Assembly: GCA_964411985.1 (NCBI GenBank)
Contig: CAYPNF010000046.1
Location: 3,525-67,524 of the forward strand
Direction: 5' to 3'
DNA length: 64,000 bases
Origin: CAYPNF01 sp964411985
Lineage (GTDB): Bacteria; Verrucomicrobiota; Verrucomicrobiia; Limisphaerales; J093
Part shown: positions 35,824 to 44,247 of the stretch, piece by piece
How the letters are laid out: each line of letters starts with the position of its first letter
Numbering within the stretch: the stretch's first letter is position 1
Made by a program: the position numbers and the translations under genes
Notes under the pieces: model-generated
Seen by the model: the letters and a program-made list of their open reading frames with translations, nothing else
Told to the model about the DNA's origin: nothing
Database searches by the model: none

Positions 35824-36894
35824 ATGAGAAAAGTAATGCTGTGGGTAGTGATAGGAGTTCTGTTGGTACTGGTGGGACTGCTGTGCTGGCCTCTGCGAAC
35901 ACCAGTGACGTCCAAGCTGGGTGCTGACGGTGACTCCACCCCGGCTCCGGCAGCGGCACATTCCGGTGCAGCACGCAAGGATCGAGCTATACTAAACGGC
36001 GCACCGAGGAACGAGCGAGAACCGATAGACACGAATGCCACAACGTGGCGGGAACAGTCGCAGGAGGAAATTGTTGCGACCAGAAAATTAGTCGCGGAGG
36101 CTAACAACGTGGTAGTCAACTTTTGGGGTCAAGTGGTGGACCAAGACGATCAGCCCCTGCCGGGAGTGCGCGTCATCATGAGTGTCAGAAAGTGGCATTT
36201 TGCTTTGGTGGGAGGCTTCGACAGCACTTTTCCTGAGTTCGTGGCGCAGACCGATGGTAATGGGAGATTCGAACTCCGCAATGGCAGGGGCGACAACTTG
36301 AGTATTAAGGCGCTGACGAAGGAGGGCTACGAGGCGGAGCCTGGGGCTCTGCGTTCGTGGGGATACAATGGCGCTGAGGTGCTAGTACCCGACCCGGCTG
36401 CTCCAGTGGTCCTGAAAATGTGGAAGGCGGATATCCGTGAGAAGTTGATCGAGGGCTTGAAGTTCATCAGGCTCCAACTGGACGGTCGTGCCTACACTGT
36501 GGACTTCGTGAAGGGGACGTGTGCGGAAGGCGAAGGCGAGGGTGACGTGCGCTTCTCGATGAGGCGCTCGCCAGACGCGGCGTTGGCGGAAATGTCCGAT
36601 CGAGTTTTTGAGATGATCGTTATCAACGGCGGATGGGTCGAGGAGACCGACGCCCGGTCACCCATGTATGCCGCACCGGAGAATGGCTATGTCGCCAGAT
36701 TTGAGAGTCATGCGAAATTCCTGGACGAAAGAGGTCCAGACCCGTTTTCTAAGCGCTTCTATCTGCGTTCGAGGGATGGGAAATTGCACGGGAGGGTGCG
36801 CCTCGCCGTCCTTGGGCGGACTTTTGGCGCGAACGAGGGTGAAATCCGGCTTGAGTACGCGGTGAACCCATCGGGGAGTCGCGTGCTGCGATAG
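35824..36894 (+). CDS. Membrane-anchored protein with carboxypeptidase-regulatory-like domain
   Basis: The 356-residue protein begins with one strong hydrophobic segment ('VMLWVVIGVLLVLVGLLCWPL', residues 4-24), probably an uncleaved anchor. A Pro/Ala-rich linker follows, then at ~98-200 a CarboxypepD_reg-like beta-sandwich ('WGQVVDQDDQPLPGVRVIMSV', 'AQTDGNGRFELRNGRG'). The last ~150 residues have no family I recognise ('GRAYTVDFVKGTCAEGEGEGDVRFSM'). It starts 14 bases after the giant protein gene, on the same strand, so the two are very likely one operon and may form a surface complex. It is the last gene before the second direct repeat. Confidence 0.75.
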   Translation: MRKVMLWVVIGVLLVLVGLLCWPLRTPVTSKLGADGDSTPAPAAAHSGAARKDRAILNGAPRNEREPIDTNATTWREQSQEEIVATRKLVAEANNVVVNFWGQVVDQDDQPLPGVRVIMSVRKWHFALVGGFDSTFPEFVAQTDGNGRFELRNGRGDNLSIKALTKEGYEAEPGALRSWGYNGAEVLVPDPAAPVVLKMWKADIREKLIEGLKFIRLQLDGRAYTVDFVKGTCAEGEGEGDVRFSMRRSPDAALAEMSDRVFEMIVINGGWVEETDARSPMYAAPENGYVARFESHAKFLDERGPDPFSKRFYLRSRDGKLHGRVRLAVLGRTFGANEGEIRLEYAVNPSGSRVLR

Positions 36895-36920
36895 TCAGGA
36901 GCGAAGGGGGGCGAGAAAAT

Positions 36921-36937
36921 GGAGGCACAACGCCTCC
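36921..36937. repeat. Short hairpin after the anchor protein gene
   Basis: GGAGGC-ACAAC-GCCTCC lies 26 bases after the stop codon. It could end the operon, but is followed by GGGG and not by a T-run. The 460-base gap up to the aminotransferase start otherwise holds only the second repeat copy (37053-37182) and no gene I can support. Confidence 0.4.
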
Positions 36938-37052
36938 GGGGTCGCATCTCAACATATGATTCCGCTGAAGAAGTACCCCTCTCGCCCGGGCGGTTCGCAC
37001 ACGCCCGGCTGGGGACGGTTAATCCCCATAAGGGGGCATTAGTATCGTGAAG

Positions 37053-37182
37053 AACCTTAATGGATAACACTTTCTGTTATAAGGAAGAGTAGGAACCTTG
37101 TGCATCTTGCTGTCAGGGTTTTGTTGGAAGTGATTTCCGTAGTGGCGGTTTCGAATCAACTTCCGGTGAGGATGGAGGGTGC
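37053..37182 (+). repeat. ~130-bp dispersed repeat, copy 2
   Basis: Direct-orientation partner of the block at 27878-28006. The outer ends (AACCTTAATGG..., ...GGAGGGTGC) and the hairpin arms GGAAGTGATT / AATCAACTTCC are the best conserved parts; most changes fall in the middle. Together the copies bracket the giant-protein operon. Confidence 0.8.
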
Positions 37183-37354
37183 CTTCTTGCTTCACCATTT
37201 TCTGATTGATTCCCCTGGTTCATAGAGACACATTCTGCGCCATGCCGGATGGTTACAACCCCAAACCGATCGCCCTTTCGGCGGCGGACCGTTGTGCCCG
37301 GCTGAACACTCCGAAAGTGACCTCCCAAAGGTCAGAAACCTCATAGAAAGAAAA

Positions 37355-38482
37355 ATGAAAGTTAGCTTCTACGGACACGCACGGCAGTACCACAACATCA
37401 AGGCGGAAATTGACGCCAACATTTTCAAGGTGTTGGAAAGTGAACAATATGTGATGGGACCCATGCTCAAGCAGTTCGAGGAGGAACTGAAGCAGTATTC
37501 GGGCACCAAGTATGCCATCGGCGTCGGCAACGGAACTGATGCTATCTGGCTCGTGTTGATGGCGCTAGGGATCGGGCCTGGCGACGAATGCATCACCACC
37601 ACCAACACCTTCTTCGCAACCGCCGAAGCGATCTGGATTGCGGGAGCGACCGCTGTTTTCGTCGACTGCGATCCCAAGACGAAGTGCATTGATCCCACCC
37701 TGATCGAGAAGGCAATCACCCCGAAGACCAAAGCCATCATCCCGGTCCACCTTTACGGCCAGTGCGCGGACATGAAGGCGATCCGCAAGATTGCGGACAA
37801 ACACAACCTGAAGGTCATTGAAGACAACGCGCAAGCTATTGATTCCAATGGAGATGGATTCAAAGTAGGCGAATTGGCCGATGCCGCCGCCACCAGTTTC
37901 ATCATTCAGAAGAACCTCGGGACCTTCGGCGACAGCGGCGCGGTGATCACCAACAATTCCGAGATTGATCGGATTGTTCGCAAGCTCCGCAACCACGGTT
38001 CCGACCAACGTTCCGTCCACAGCTACGGCTTTAACAGCCGGCTGGACGACATTCATGCGGGTGTTCTGAGCGCCAAGCTTAAGCACATCACTGCCTGGTC
38101 CGACCTGCGCCGCAAATGGGCTGCGCGCTACACGGCTGGGCTCCAAGGTGCCAAGTACTTTGATCTGCCCTATGCGACCCCCGGTTATCGTCACGTGTAC
38201 CATCTGTATGTGATCGAAACCAAAGATTCCAAGCAGCGCGATCCGATGCTCAAATTCCTGAATGACAATGGGGTGGATGCCAAGTGCCACTACCCGATCG
38301 CGATTCATCAACAGCCCGGCTATCCGTGGGGCAAGGACGCTCGCATCGTCGGCCCGATCCCCAACGCCGAGAAGAACGCTGCTTCCTGCATCAGTCTGCC
38401 CATGTTCCCTGAGTTGACGGAGGCGGAAGTCGACTACGTCATCCAGAAGGTGATGGAATACGACAAGACGCTCAGCAAGTAG
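37355..38482 (+). CDS. DegT/DnrJ/EryC1/StrS-family PLP aminotransferase
   Basis: This 375-residue sugar aminotransferase has 'GVGNGTDAIWLVLMALG' (cofactor phosphate region), 'TTTNTFFATAEAI', 'IIPVHLYGQCADM', 'VIEDNAQAID' with the pyridine-binding Asp, and the PLP lysine in 'FIIQKNLGTFGDSGA'. Usual members have S-F-(F/Y)-P-x-K-N-L-G; here the residues before Lys are I-I-Q, which is uncommon but keeps the lysine. It would transaminate a keto-sugar nucleotide, for example for surface polysaccharide. The ATG at 37355 follows an A/G-rich 'AGAAAGAAAA'. A strong terminator follows; a Gfo/Idh/MocA gene comes next, a common partner for such enzymes. Confidence 0.94.
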   Translation: MKVSFYGHARQYHNIKAEIDANIFKVLESEQYVMGPMLKQFEEELKQYSGTKYAIGVGNGTDAIWLVLMALGIGPGDECITTTNTFFATAEAIWIAGATAVFVDCDPKTKCIDPTLIEKAITPKTKAIIPVHLYGQCADMKAIRKIADKHNLKVIEDNAQAIDSNGDGFKVGELADAAATSFIIQKNLGTFGDSGAVITNNSEIDRIVRKLRNHGSDQRSVHSYGFNSRLDDIHAGVLSAKLKHITAWSDLRRKWAARYTAGLQGAKYFDLPYATPGYRHVYHLYVIETKDSKQRDPMLKFLNDNGVDAKCHYPIAIHQQPGYPWGKDARIVGPIPNAEKNAASCISLPMFPELTEAEVDYVIQKVMEYDKTLSK

Positions 38483-38500
38483 GAATTCGGAATCAACAGC

Positions 38501-38540
38501 GGAACCGCTGGATCCTTAACCTGGTCCAGCGGTTCCTTTT
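38501..38540 (+). terminator. Rho-independent terminator after the aminotransferase gene
   Basis: A perfect 12-bp stem, GGAACCGCTGGA / TCCAGCGGTTCC, with a 12-base loop and TTTT directly after it. It lies 18 bases after the stop codon and separates the aminotransferase from the oxidoreductase downstream. Confidence 0.88.
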
Positions 38541-38572
38541 CTCAGACCGATCAGCAATCTCAAAAGAATTCT

Positions 38573-39640
38573 ATGAGCAAGAAATACAGTGTGATGGTGG
38601 TGGGAGTGGGCAAACGCGGGATGCACCATGCAACGGCATTCCAGGCGAATCCCAACTTCCAGGTGACGGGCCTTTGCGACATCGACGCAGCCCGGGTGAG
38701 TGCGGCAGCGGCCAAGTTGGGGAATCCTCGCACCGGTGCCGACGCTGCCGCGCTCGCGAAGGAGTTGAAGCCCGACGTCTTTTGTTTCTGCACGCTTCCG
38801 ACGCTTCGCTTGGGGATGATCCAGGCGGCGATCGATGCGGGCGCGAAGATGATCGCGTTCGAAAAACCTATCGCGCAAACCAGCACCGAGGCGATGCAAA
38901 TCAAGGCTTTGCTGGACAAACATCCAGTGAAGGTGGTGGTAAGCCATCAGCACCGCTATGGAGAACACTATCAGAAGGTGGCGGAGGTCATTGCCAGTGG
39001 AGCTTTGGGCAGGGTTCATACCGTGTATGCCACGGCGACCGGTTGGATGATGCACATGATGAGCCATCTCATCGAGTACATGAATTGGTACAACGGCCAG
39101 GCGGCCGCTCAGTGGGTTATGGCCCAGGCCGCCGGACGCGGCAAACTAGCCGATCTCCACGTTTCTCCTGACTACATCGCTGGATTCATCCAGTATGCGA
39201 ACGGAGTCCGCGGTATTGTCGAGTGCGGTGCCGGAGCCCCTGACGTCCCCGAGGTTCCGTACTGGTGGCGCAAGTGCCGCATTGGCGCCCAGGGCACCGA
39301 CGGTTTTGCCGAAGTCATGACTGGCGGTGGTTGGCGTGCTGTCACCAAGAACGGCGTGATGTCGGGTGGCGGTTCGATGAATTACGACCTCGACATGCCC
39401 CCGTACATCCAGGATATGGCGCTCTGGCTGGACGACGAGCAAAAGCCGCATCCTTGCCGGTTCGAGGTGGCTTACCAGGGCTTCGAAATCATGACCGCCC
39501 TCTGCCGCTCGGTAGTGGAGGGTGGCCAGGTGGCGCTGCCGCTGACCACGGGCATGGACGAGTTGGCTGCGTTGAAGGCTAAACTGCCTGACCGCAAGGT
39601 TCTCTTCTCCTTAGCGGAGAACGCCAAGGAATACGCCTAG
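38573..39640 (+). CDS. Gfo/Idh/MocA family oxidoreductase (cytoplasmic)
   Basis: The 355-residue protein has the Rossmann motif 'VMVVGVGKRGMHHA', acidic 'CDIDAARV', the family signature 'FEKPIAQTSTEA' and 'VVSHQHRYGEHY' in the second domain. It has no Tat or Sec signal, unlike the other member of this family in the window, so it acts in the cytoplasm. 'MMHMMSHLIEYMNW' in the position of the usual G-x-H-x-x-D motif keeps a His but not the standard spacing. The substrate is unknown; the neighbouring DegT aminotransferase suggests sugar-nucleotide chemistry (as in WlbA-type pathways), though a terminator lies between them. Confidence 0.92.
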   Translation: MSKKYSVMVVGVGKRGMHHATAFQANPNFQVTGLCDIDAARVSAAAAKLGNPRTGADAAALAKELKPDVFCFCTLPTLRLGMIQAAIDAGAKMIAFEKPIAQTSTEAMQIKALLDKHPVKVVVSHQHRYGEHYQKVAEVIASGALGRVHTVYATATGWMMHMMSHLIEYMNWYNGQAAAQWVMAQAAGRGKLADLHVSPDYIAGFIQYANGVRGIVECGAGAPDVPEVPYWWRKCRIGAQGTDGFAEVMTGGGWRAVTKNGVMSGGGSMNYDLDMPPYIQDMALWLDDEQKPHPCRFEVAYQGFEIMTALCRSVVEGGQVALPLTTGMDELAALKAKLPDRKVLFSLAENAKEYA

Positions 39641-39723
39641 AGCCCTTTGGGAACGAACCGGAATGGACGGAATTCCGGTAACCGCGCTTGCGGGCATGGG
39701 CCTGATTCTGCTTGGATAGGCCC

Positions 39724-42612
39724 ATGTTGAACTCCTGTCGCTTGACTGCGAGCGTCCGCACCGGGTGCCTGTCATGGGTCCGTTTCCCCGCAGCCCTGGT
39801 CGTCGCCCTGCTGTTTTGTTACGGCTTGCTGGGTGCTCAGTCGAGTAGCGCCAAGGCCAAGGCCGTTCCTGGTCAGACACCCGGTACGGTCAACCTGGCG
39901 GGAATCTGGAGGTTTGCTCTGGACCCGGCAGACCGCGGTCTTGCGGAGAAGTGGCACGAGACACGCCTGATCGATGCCATTCTTCTTCCTGGCACGACGG
40001 ACCTGGCCAAGCGAAGCCAAGCCAACACGAACCAGCAATTCACCCTGCACTTGAGCCGCCTGCACCCTTACCAAGGGGCGGCGTGGTACCAACGCGAGGT
40101 GAACTTTCCTGCTGACTGGGCCGGGAAGCGAGTGGTGCTTTACCTTGAACGGACCAAGCGTACTACCCTCTGGGTTGATGGCGAGTTGGTGGGGCAGCAG
40201 GATTCTCTGGGTTGCCCGCACGTTTATGATCTGACCAAGGTATCCTCTCCGGGGACGCGCAGGCTGACTCTGCGGGTGGAGAACGCCCGATTTCCTTATG
40301 CGGGCGGCCATCAGCTCTCCAACGACACGCAGACCGATTGGAATGGTTTACTGGGCCGGCTGGAACTGCGGGTGATGGGTCGTGTTTGGATTGAGAATCT
40401 CCAGGTTTCGACCGATCTGGAATCGCGCAAGGCGGCTCTTCAGGTGCAGTTGGGGAATCTGACCGGGGAGCCAGGAAAGGGTCTTTTGGAGGCGACCGCA
40501 GTGAGCCTGAAGAACCCCAAAGCACCGGTTGCGACCGTTTCGCAGGCAGTCGAGTGGCTGGGCGATGGTGCGACAGTCGAGTTCGATCTGCCCTTTTCCG
40601 GTGCAGTGGAAAAATGGGATGAGTTTTCCCCGGCGCTCTACCGGCTGACTTTGGCTCTCAAACCGGAGGTCGCCGCGGCGGGGCTTTCGGTGTTGGATGC
40701 GCGGGTGGTTACGTTCGGCTTCCGGCGGTTCGAGTCCAAGGAATCCCGGTTTCTGATCAATGGGCGCCCCGTCTTCTTGCGTGGCAAGCACGATGCCTGT
40801 GTCTTTCCCCTTACCGGGCATCCCCCAATGGATGTGACGGGTTGGCTTGCCTATTTCCAGACCTGCAAGGAGTATGGCATCAACCACGTTCGGTTTCATT
40901 CCTGGACCCCGCCCGATGCCGCCTTCGATGCGGCGGATCAACTTGGCATCTATTTGCAGCCGGAGTTGTATAATTTCGGAGGCGACCTTTCCAAGGAACC
41001 GGAGCGTGCGGAGTACACTCGATTCGAGGGACTGCGGCTGCTGCGTGCTTTCGGGAATCACCCCTCCTTTGTGATGTTTGCCTTGGGGAACGAGATGGGT
41101 GGGGGACGTGAAGTGAGGGCCTCGATCGTGGCCGAATTCCGCAAGCGCGATCCGCGTCGCCTGTACGCCCAGGCATCCAATTACGATCTCGGTTCGCCCT
41201 CGTTTGCCGAGGGCGACGATTACTGGACCACTTTCCGTACCCGAGCCGGAGTGGATGGGGCCGTGCGGGGGTCTTTTGCCCATGTGGATGCTCCCCTGGG
41301 CCATATCCAGGCGCGTCCGCCTTCGACTACGAACGATTACTCGCAGGCACTGACGAACGTTCCAGTGCCGGTGATCGGGCACGAAGTGGGCCAGTACCAG
41401 GTTTATCCTGACTATGAAGAAATCCCGCTCTACAACGGAGTGCTGAAACCGTGGAATCTCGAAGTTTTTCGGGAACGGCTCCATCACCGGGGGATGCCTC
41501 ATCTGGCGGGCGACTATTTCCGCGCCTCGGGCGCCTTGGCAGCGATTTGCTACCGCGAAGAAGTGGAAGCGGCGCTGCGCACCCCTGGTTTTGGCGGCTT
41601 TCAGCTTCTTGACCTCCAGGATTTCCCGGGTCAGGGGACCGCGCTGGTGGGGATGCTGAACGCCTTCATGGCTTCCAAGGGTCTCATCGAGCCAAAGCGT
41701 TGGCGGGAGTTTTGCAGTGAAACCGTGCCCTTGGCTTGTTTTTCCAAGTATACCTGGGGTGTCGAGGAGACCTTCGCAGCAACCCTGAAAGTGGCTCACT
41801 ATGGCCCAAAGAATCTTTCGCAAACGAAAGTGAACTGGAAGCTGCGTGAGAAGGGGGGACGCCAGGTCGCGTCGGGTTTCCTCTCCCCTGCGGAGATTCC
41901 CACAGGCACCCTGACCGAGTTGGGTGAAATCCGCGCCCCGTTGCAGAAAGCCCGGGTCCCCGCAAAGTTGGAGTTAACCCTGGAAATCGCGGGCACACCC
42001 CATCGAAATCAGTACGACCTTTGGGCCTACCCAACTCCGGTTCTCAGCCGCCCGCCTGCCGATGTATTCATCGGACGCGAGTTGGACCAACCAGCACTCC
42101 AAGCCCTCGCACGAGGCGGGCGCGTCCTGCTTTTCCCCGCGCCCTTCAAGGTTGCGAAGGCCGTCCCAGGCTTTTTTGCGAGCGATTTTTGGTGCTATCC
42201 GATGTTTCGCCGCGGCAACCCACCCGGCACCCTCGGACTCCTGTGCGATCCTCGGTCGCCTGCTTTGGCTCGATTCCCCACGGAATCCCATTCCAACTGG
42301 CAGTGGTGGCACATCCTCCAGAATTCTGCGGCGTTCATCCTCGACGAGGCCCCGGTTGGCCTGTATCCCATCGTTCAGATTATTGACAACTTTGACAGTG
42401 ACCGGAATCACAAGCTGGGTCTGATCTTTGAGGGCAACGTGAATGGGGGCAGCCTGCTGGTGTGTGGCAGTGACCTGCCGTCGATGCGGGAGGATCCGGC
42501 GGCCTGCCAGCTATTTGACAGTCTTTTGGCCTACATGAATTCCCCTGAATTCACCCCCAGCTTCCGCATTCCACAGCAGGTCTTGCAGCGTATTATCGCC
42601 TGCAAACCATGA
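39724..42612 (+). CDS. Secreted glycoside hydrolase family 2 protein (beta-galactosidase/glucuronidase-like)
   Basis: The 962-residue protein has a signal peptide (hydrophobic 'FPAALVVALLFCYGLLGAQ', residues ~23-41). A jelly-roll sugar-binding domain ('AAWYQREVNFPADWAGKRVVLYLERT', 'LWVDGELVG') and an Ig-like domain lead to the TIM barrel: 'FRRFESKESRFLINGRPVFLRG', 'INHVRFHSWTPPDAAFDAADQLGI', acid/base Glu457 in 'FALGNEMGG' and probable nucleophile Glu554 in 'VIGHEVGQYQ'. Specificity within GH2 cannot be fixed from this. The C-terminal ~250 residues are an extra domain. It is followed after 50 bases by a GH20-like gene, so the two probably act on the same glycan. The ATG at 39724 is preferred to a TTG 12 bases upstream. 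Confidence 0.92.
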   Translation: MLNSCRLTASVRTGCLSWVRFPAALVVALLFCYGLLGAQSSSAKAKAVPGQTPGTVNLAGIWRFALDPADRGLAEKWHETRLIDAILLPGTTDLAKRSQANTNQQFTLHLSRLHPYQGAAWYQREVNFPADWAGKRVVLYLERTKRTTLWVDGELVGQQDSLGCPHVYDLTKVSSPGTRRLTLRVENARFPYAGGHQLSNDTQTDWNGLLGRLELRVMGRVWIENLQVSTDLESRKAALQVQLGNLTGEPGKGLLEATAVSLKNPKAPVATVSQAVEWLGDGATVEFDLPFSGAVEKWDEFSPALYRLTLALKPEVAAAGLSVLDARVVTFGFRRFESKESRFLINGRPVFLRGKHDACVFPLTGHPPMDVTGWLAYFQTCKEYGINHVRFHSWTPPDAAFDAADQLGIYLQPELYNFGGDLSKEPERAEYTRFEGLRLLRAFGNHPSFVMFALGNEMGGGREVRASIVAEFRKRDPRRLYAQASNYDLGSPSFAEGDDYWTTFRTRAGVDGAVRGSFAHVDAPLGHIQARPPSTTNDYSQALTNVPVPVIGHEVGQYQVYPDYEEIPLYNGVLKPWNLEVFRERLHHRGMPHLAGDYFRASGALAAICYREEVEAALRTPGFGGFQLLDLQDFPGQGTALVGMLNAFMASKGLIEPKRWREFCSETVPLACFSKYTWGVEETFAATLKVAHYGPKNLSQTKVNWKLREKGGRQVASGFLSPAEIPTGTLTELGEIRAPLQKARVPAKLELTLEIAGTPHRNQYDLWAYPTPVLSRPPADVFIGRELDQPALQALARGGRVLLFPAPFKVAKAVPGFFASDFWCYPMFRRGNPPGTLGLLCDPRSPALARFPTESHSNWQWWHILQNSAAFILDEAPVGLYPIVQIIDNFDSDRNHKLGLIFEGNVNGGSLLVCGSDLPSMREDPAACQLFDSLLAYMNSPEFTPSFRIPQQVLQRIIACKP

Positions 42613-42662
42613 GGTGTGTAATGGTGTTGATGTGGAGTTGAGAATCGCTCTATCCTGCTCCC

Positions 42663-43778
42663 ATGAATCCGATCCTGAGGAGCAGCCTGTGTCTCGCTGC
42701 GTTGATCTCCTTGTTGCCCGCGTTCGCCACCGACGAAAAACTAGAAAAAGCGTTCCCGGTCCGTGGATTGTGCATCGCCGCGCCTAGCCCCAGCCACTTG
42801 GAGCCTTTCTTGAAGTTCGTGACCGAGGCCCTCGCGCCGCGTCGGGTCAACACCTTGATCCTGCGTGTCGACTACAATTTCGAGTATACCAGTCATCCTG
42901 AACTCAGGGACAAGTCGCCCCTCACCAAAGCGGACGTGAAGAAGCTGGTGGATGTCTGCAGGCAGAACCGCATCCGCCTCATCCCCCAGATCAACCTGCT
43001 GGGTCACCAATCATGGGCCTCTCAGACCCTGAACCTGCTCCGTGTCTATCCTGAGTTCGATGAAACACCGTGGGTGAAAATGCCTGAGAATTACAAATGG
43101 CCCAACCCCGACGGCCTCTACTGCAAGAGCTACTGCCCCCTCCATCCCAAAGTTCACGAGGTGGTCTTCGCCCTGGTCGACGAGATTTGCGACGCCTTCG
43201 AAACCGACGCCTATCATGCCGGGCTCGACGAGGTGTTCTATATTGCTGACAGCCAATGCCCGCGTTGCGCGGGCAAGGATAAGGCCGAGCTATTCGCTGG
43301 CGAAGTGAAAGTCATTCGGGATCATCTTGCCCAGAAAGGCCGCAAGCTGTGGATGTGGGGCGACCGCCTGTTGGACGGCAAGGTGACCGGCTTGGGCGAA
43401 TGGGAAGCCAGCATCAATGATACTCACCGTGCCATCGATCTCATCCCGAAGGATGTGGTCATTTGCGACTGGCATTACGACCGCCCTGATCAGACCGCCG
43501 TCTACTTCGCGTTGAAAGGCTTCAACGTCGTGACCTGCCCATGGAAGAATCCGCGGAACGGCGTGCTTCAGGTCCAGGATCTCGTCCGCTTCAAACAAAA
43601 CTCAACGCCCCAGGTGAGCGAACGTCTCCTGGGCATGGTGCAGACCGTCTGGTCCGGCCCCGATACCTTCCTGGACGAGTACAGCGGCAAGAAGGCTCCA
43701 GACAAGGATGGTAACTCCGCCGGCAACTGCTTCATCGCCGTCTTCGACGAGATGGCCAAGGCCGCTGCGAAGCCGTAG
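42663..43778 (+). CDS. Secreted GH20-like (beta-N-acetylhexosaminidase family) protein
   Basis: The 371-residue protein has a signal peptide ('SSLCLAALISLLPAFA'). The barrel shows 'VNTLILRVDYNFEY', 'IRLIPQINLLGHQSW' (the loop typical of GH20), the catalytic pair Asp189-Glu190 in 'HAGLDEVFYI' (family H-x-G-x-D-E), 'KLWMWGDRLLDG' and 'VQTVWSGPD'. There is no N-terminal GH20b domain, so it is a catalytic-domain-only form, like many in this phylum. Its substrate may be an N-acetylhexosaminide. It shares a likely transcript with the GH2 gene. Confidence 0.85.
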   Translation: MNPILRSSLCLAALISLLPAFATDEKLEKAFPVRGLCIAAPSPSHLEPFLKFVTEALAPRRVNTLILRVDYNFEYTSHPELRDKSPLTKADVKKLVDVCRQNRIRLIPQINLLGHQSWASQTLNLLRVYPEFDETPWVKMPENYKWPNPDGLYCKSYCPLHPKVHEVVFALVDEICDAFETDAYHAGLDEVFYIADSQCPRCAGKDKAELFAGEVKVIRDHLAQKGRKLWMWGDRLLDGKVTGLGEWEASINDTHRAIDLIPKDVVICDWHYDRPDQTAVYFALKGFNVVTCPWKNPRNGVLQVQDLVRFKQNSTPQVSERLLGMVQTVWSGPDTFLDEYSGKKAPDKDGNSAGNCFIAVFDEMAKAAAKP

Positions 43779-43944
43779 CTCCTCAAGAAACAGCGGCTAT
43801 CTTCCACTCTTTCAGCACCGAGAAGAAGGCCGGTGCTTCGCCGTCATTCGGATTGACCAATAGCCGTTCTTTGAAGCGCATGTCCTCAAGCCCCTTACAT
43901 CCTCCTGCTCGGCCGCGAAGTAGATCGGTTTGGGCCGCCCAGCG

Positions 43945-44242
43945 TCGTGTCGGTGACCATTGCTCCTCGATCAGCGACACGACGATCGTTTCGGCCTTCA
44001 GCAGCGATTGCGACGTGATGGCCCACGTGCGCACGCAACTGCCCTACGCGCCGACCGCAGCACTCTTAGCCACGGTCCTGGCCGCCGTCTTGTTGGCCGG
44101 CGGGCTGTCGCTCGTGTGGCGGCACGGCGGGAAGATGCCCCACTGGCTGGCCTTGGGCGGGGCAATGGTGGCGCTCAGGGCGGCCTGGGTGGTGTTGGAA
44201 AGTGAATGGTTGACCGAGCTGCGCACTTCCTGCAACTTCTGA
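43945..44242 (+). pseudogene. 3' remnant of an NhaC-type Na+/H+ antiporter gene
   Basis: The frame ending at 44242 encodes 'GDHCSSISDTTIVSAFSSD' and 'DVMAHVRTQLPYA', followed by a hydrophobic segment. These are very close to the F-G-D-H-C-S-P-I-S-D-T-T and H-V-R-T-Q-L-P-Y-A signatures near the C-terminus of NhaC-family antiporters. Sequence before 'GDHC' is unrelated and shows no membrane segments, so at least three quarters of the gene is missing. The ~165 bases upstream (43779-43944) show no gene I can support; a minus-strand frame there ends 'LKEWKIAAVS' and could be another scrap. The remnant runs up to 6 bases before cydA. Confidence 0.72.
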
Positions 44243-44247
44243 TTCGT

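Noticed and set aside
40348..41823. Minus-strand open frame (491 codons) across the GH2 gene
   Set aside because: The plus strand has a complete GH2 with both catalytic Glu residues; the antisense translation shows no domain.
43783..44034. Minus-strand 83-codon frame as a gene
   Set aside because: It is mostly antisense to the antiporter remnant. Its end ('LKEWKIAAVS') looks protein-like and may be a scrap of another lost gene, but it cannot be identified.
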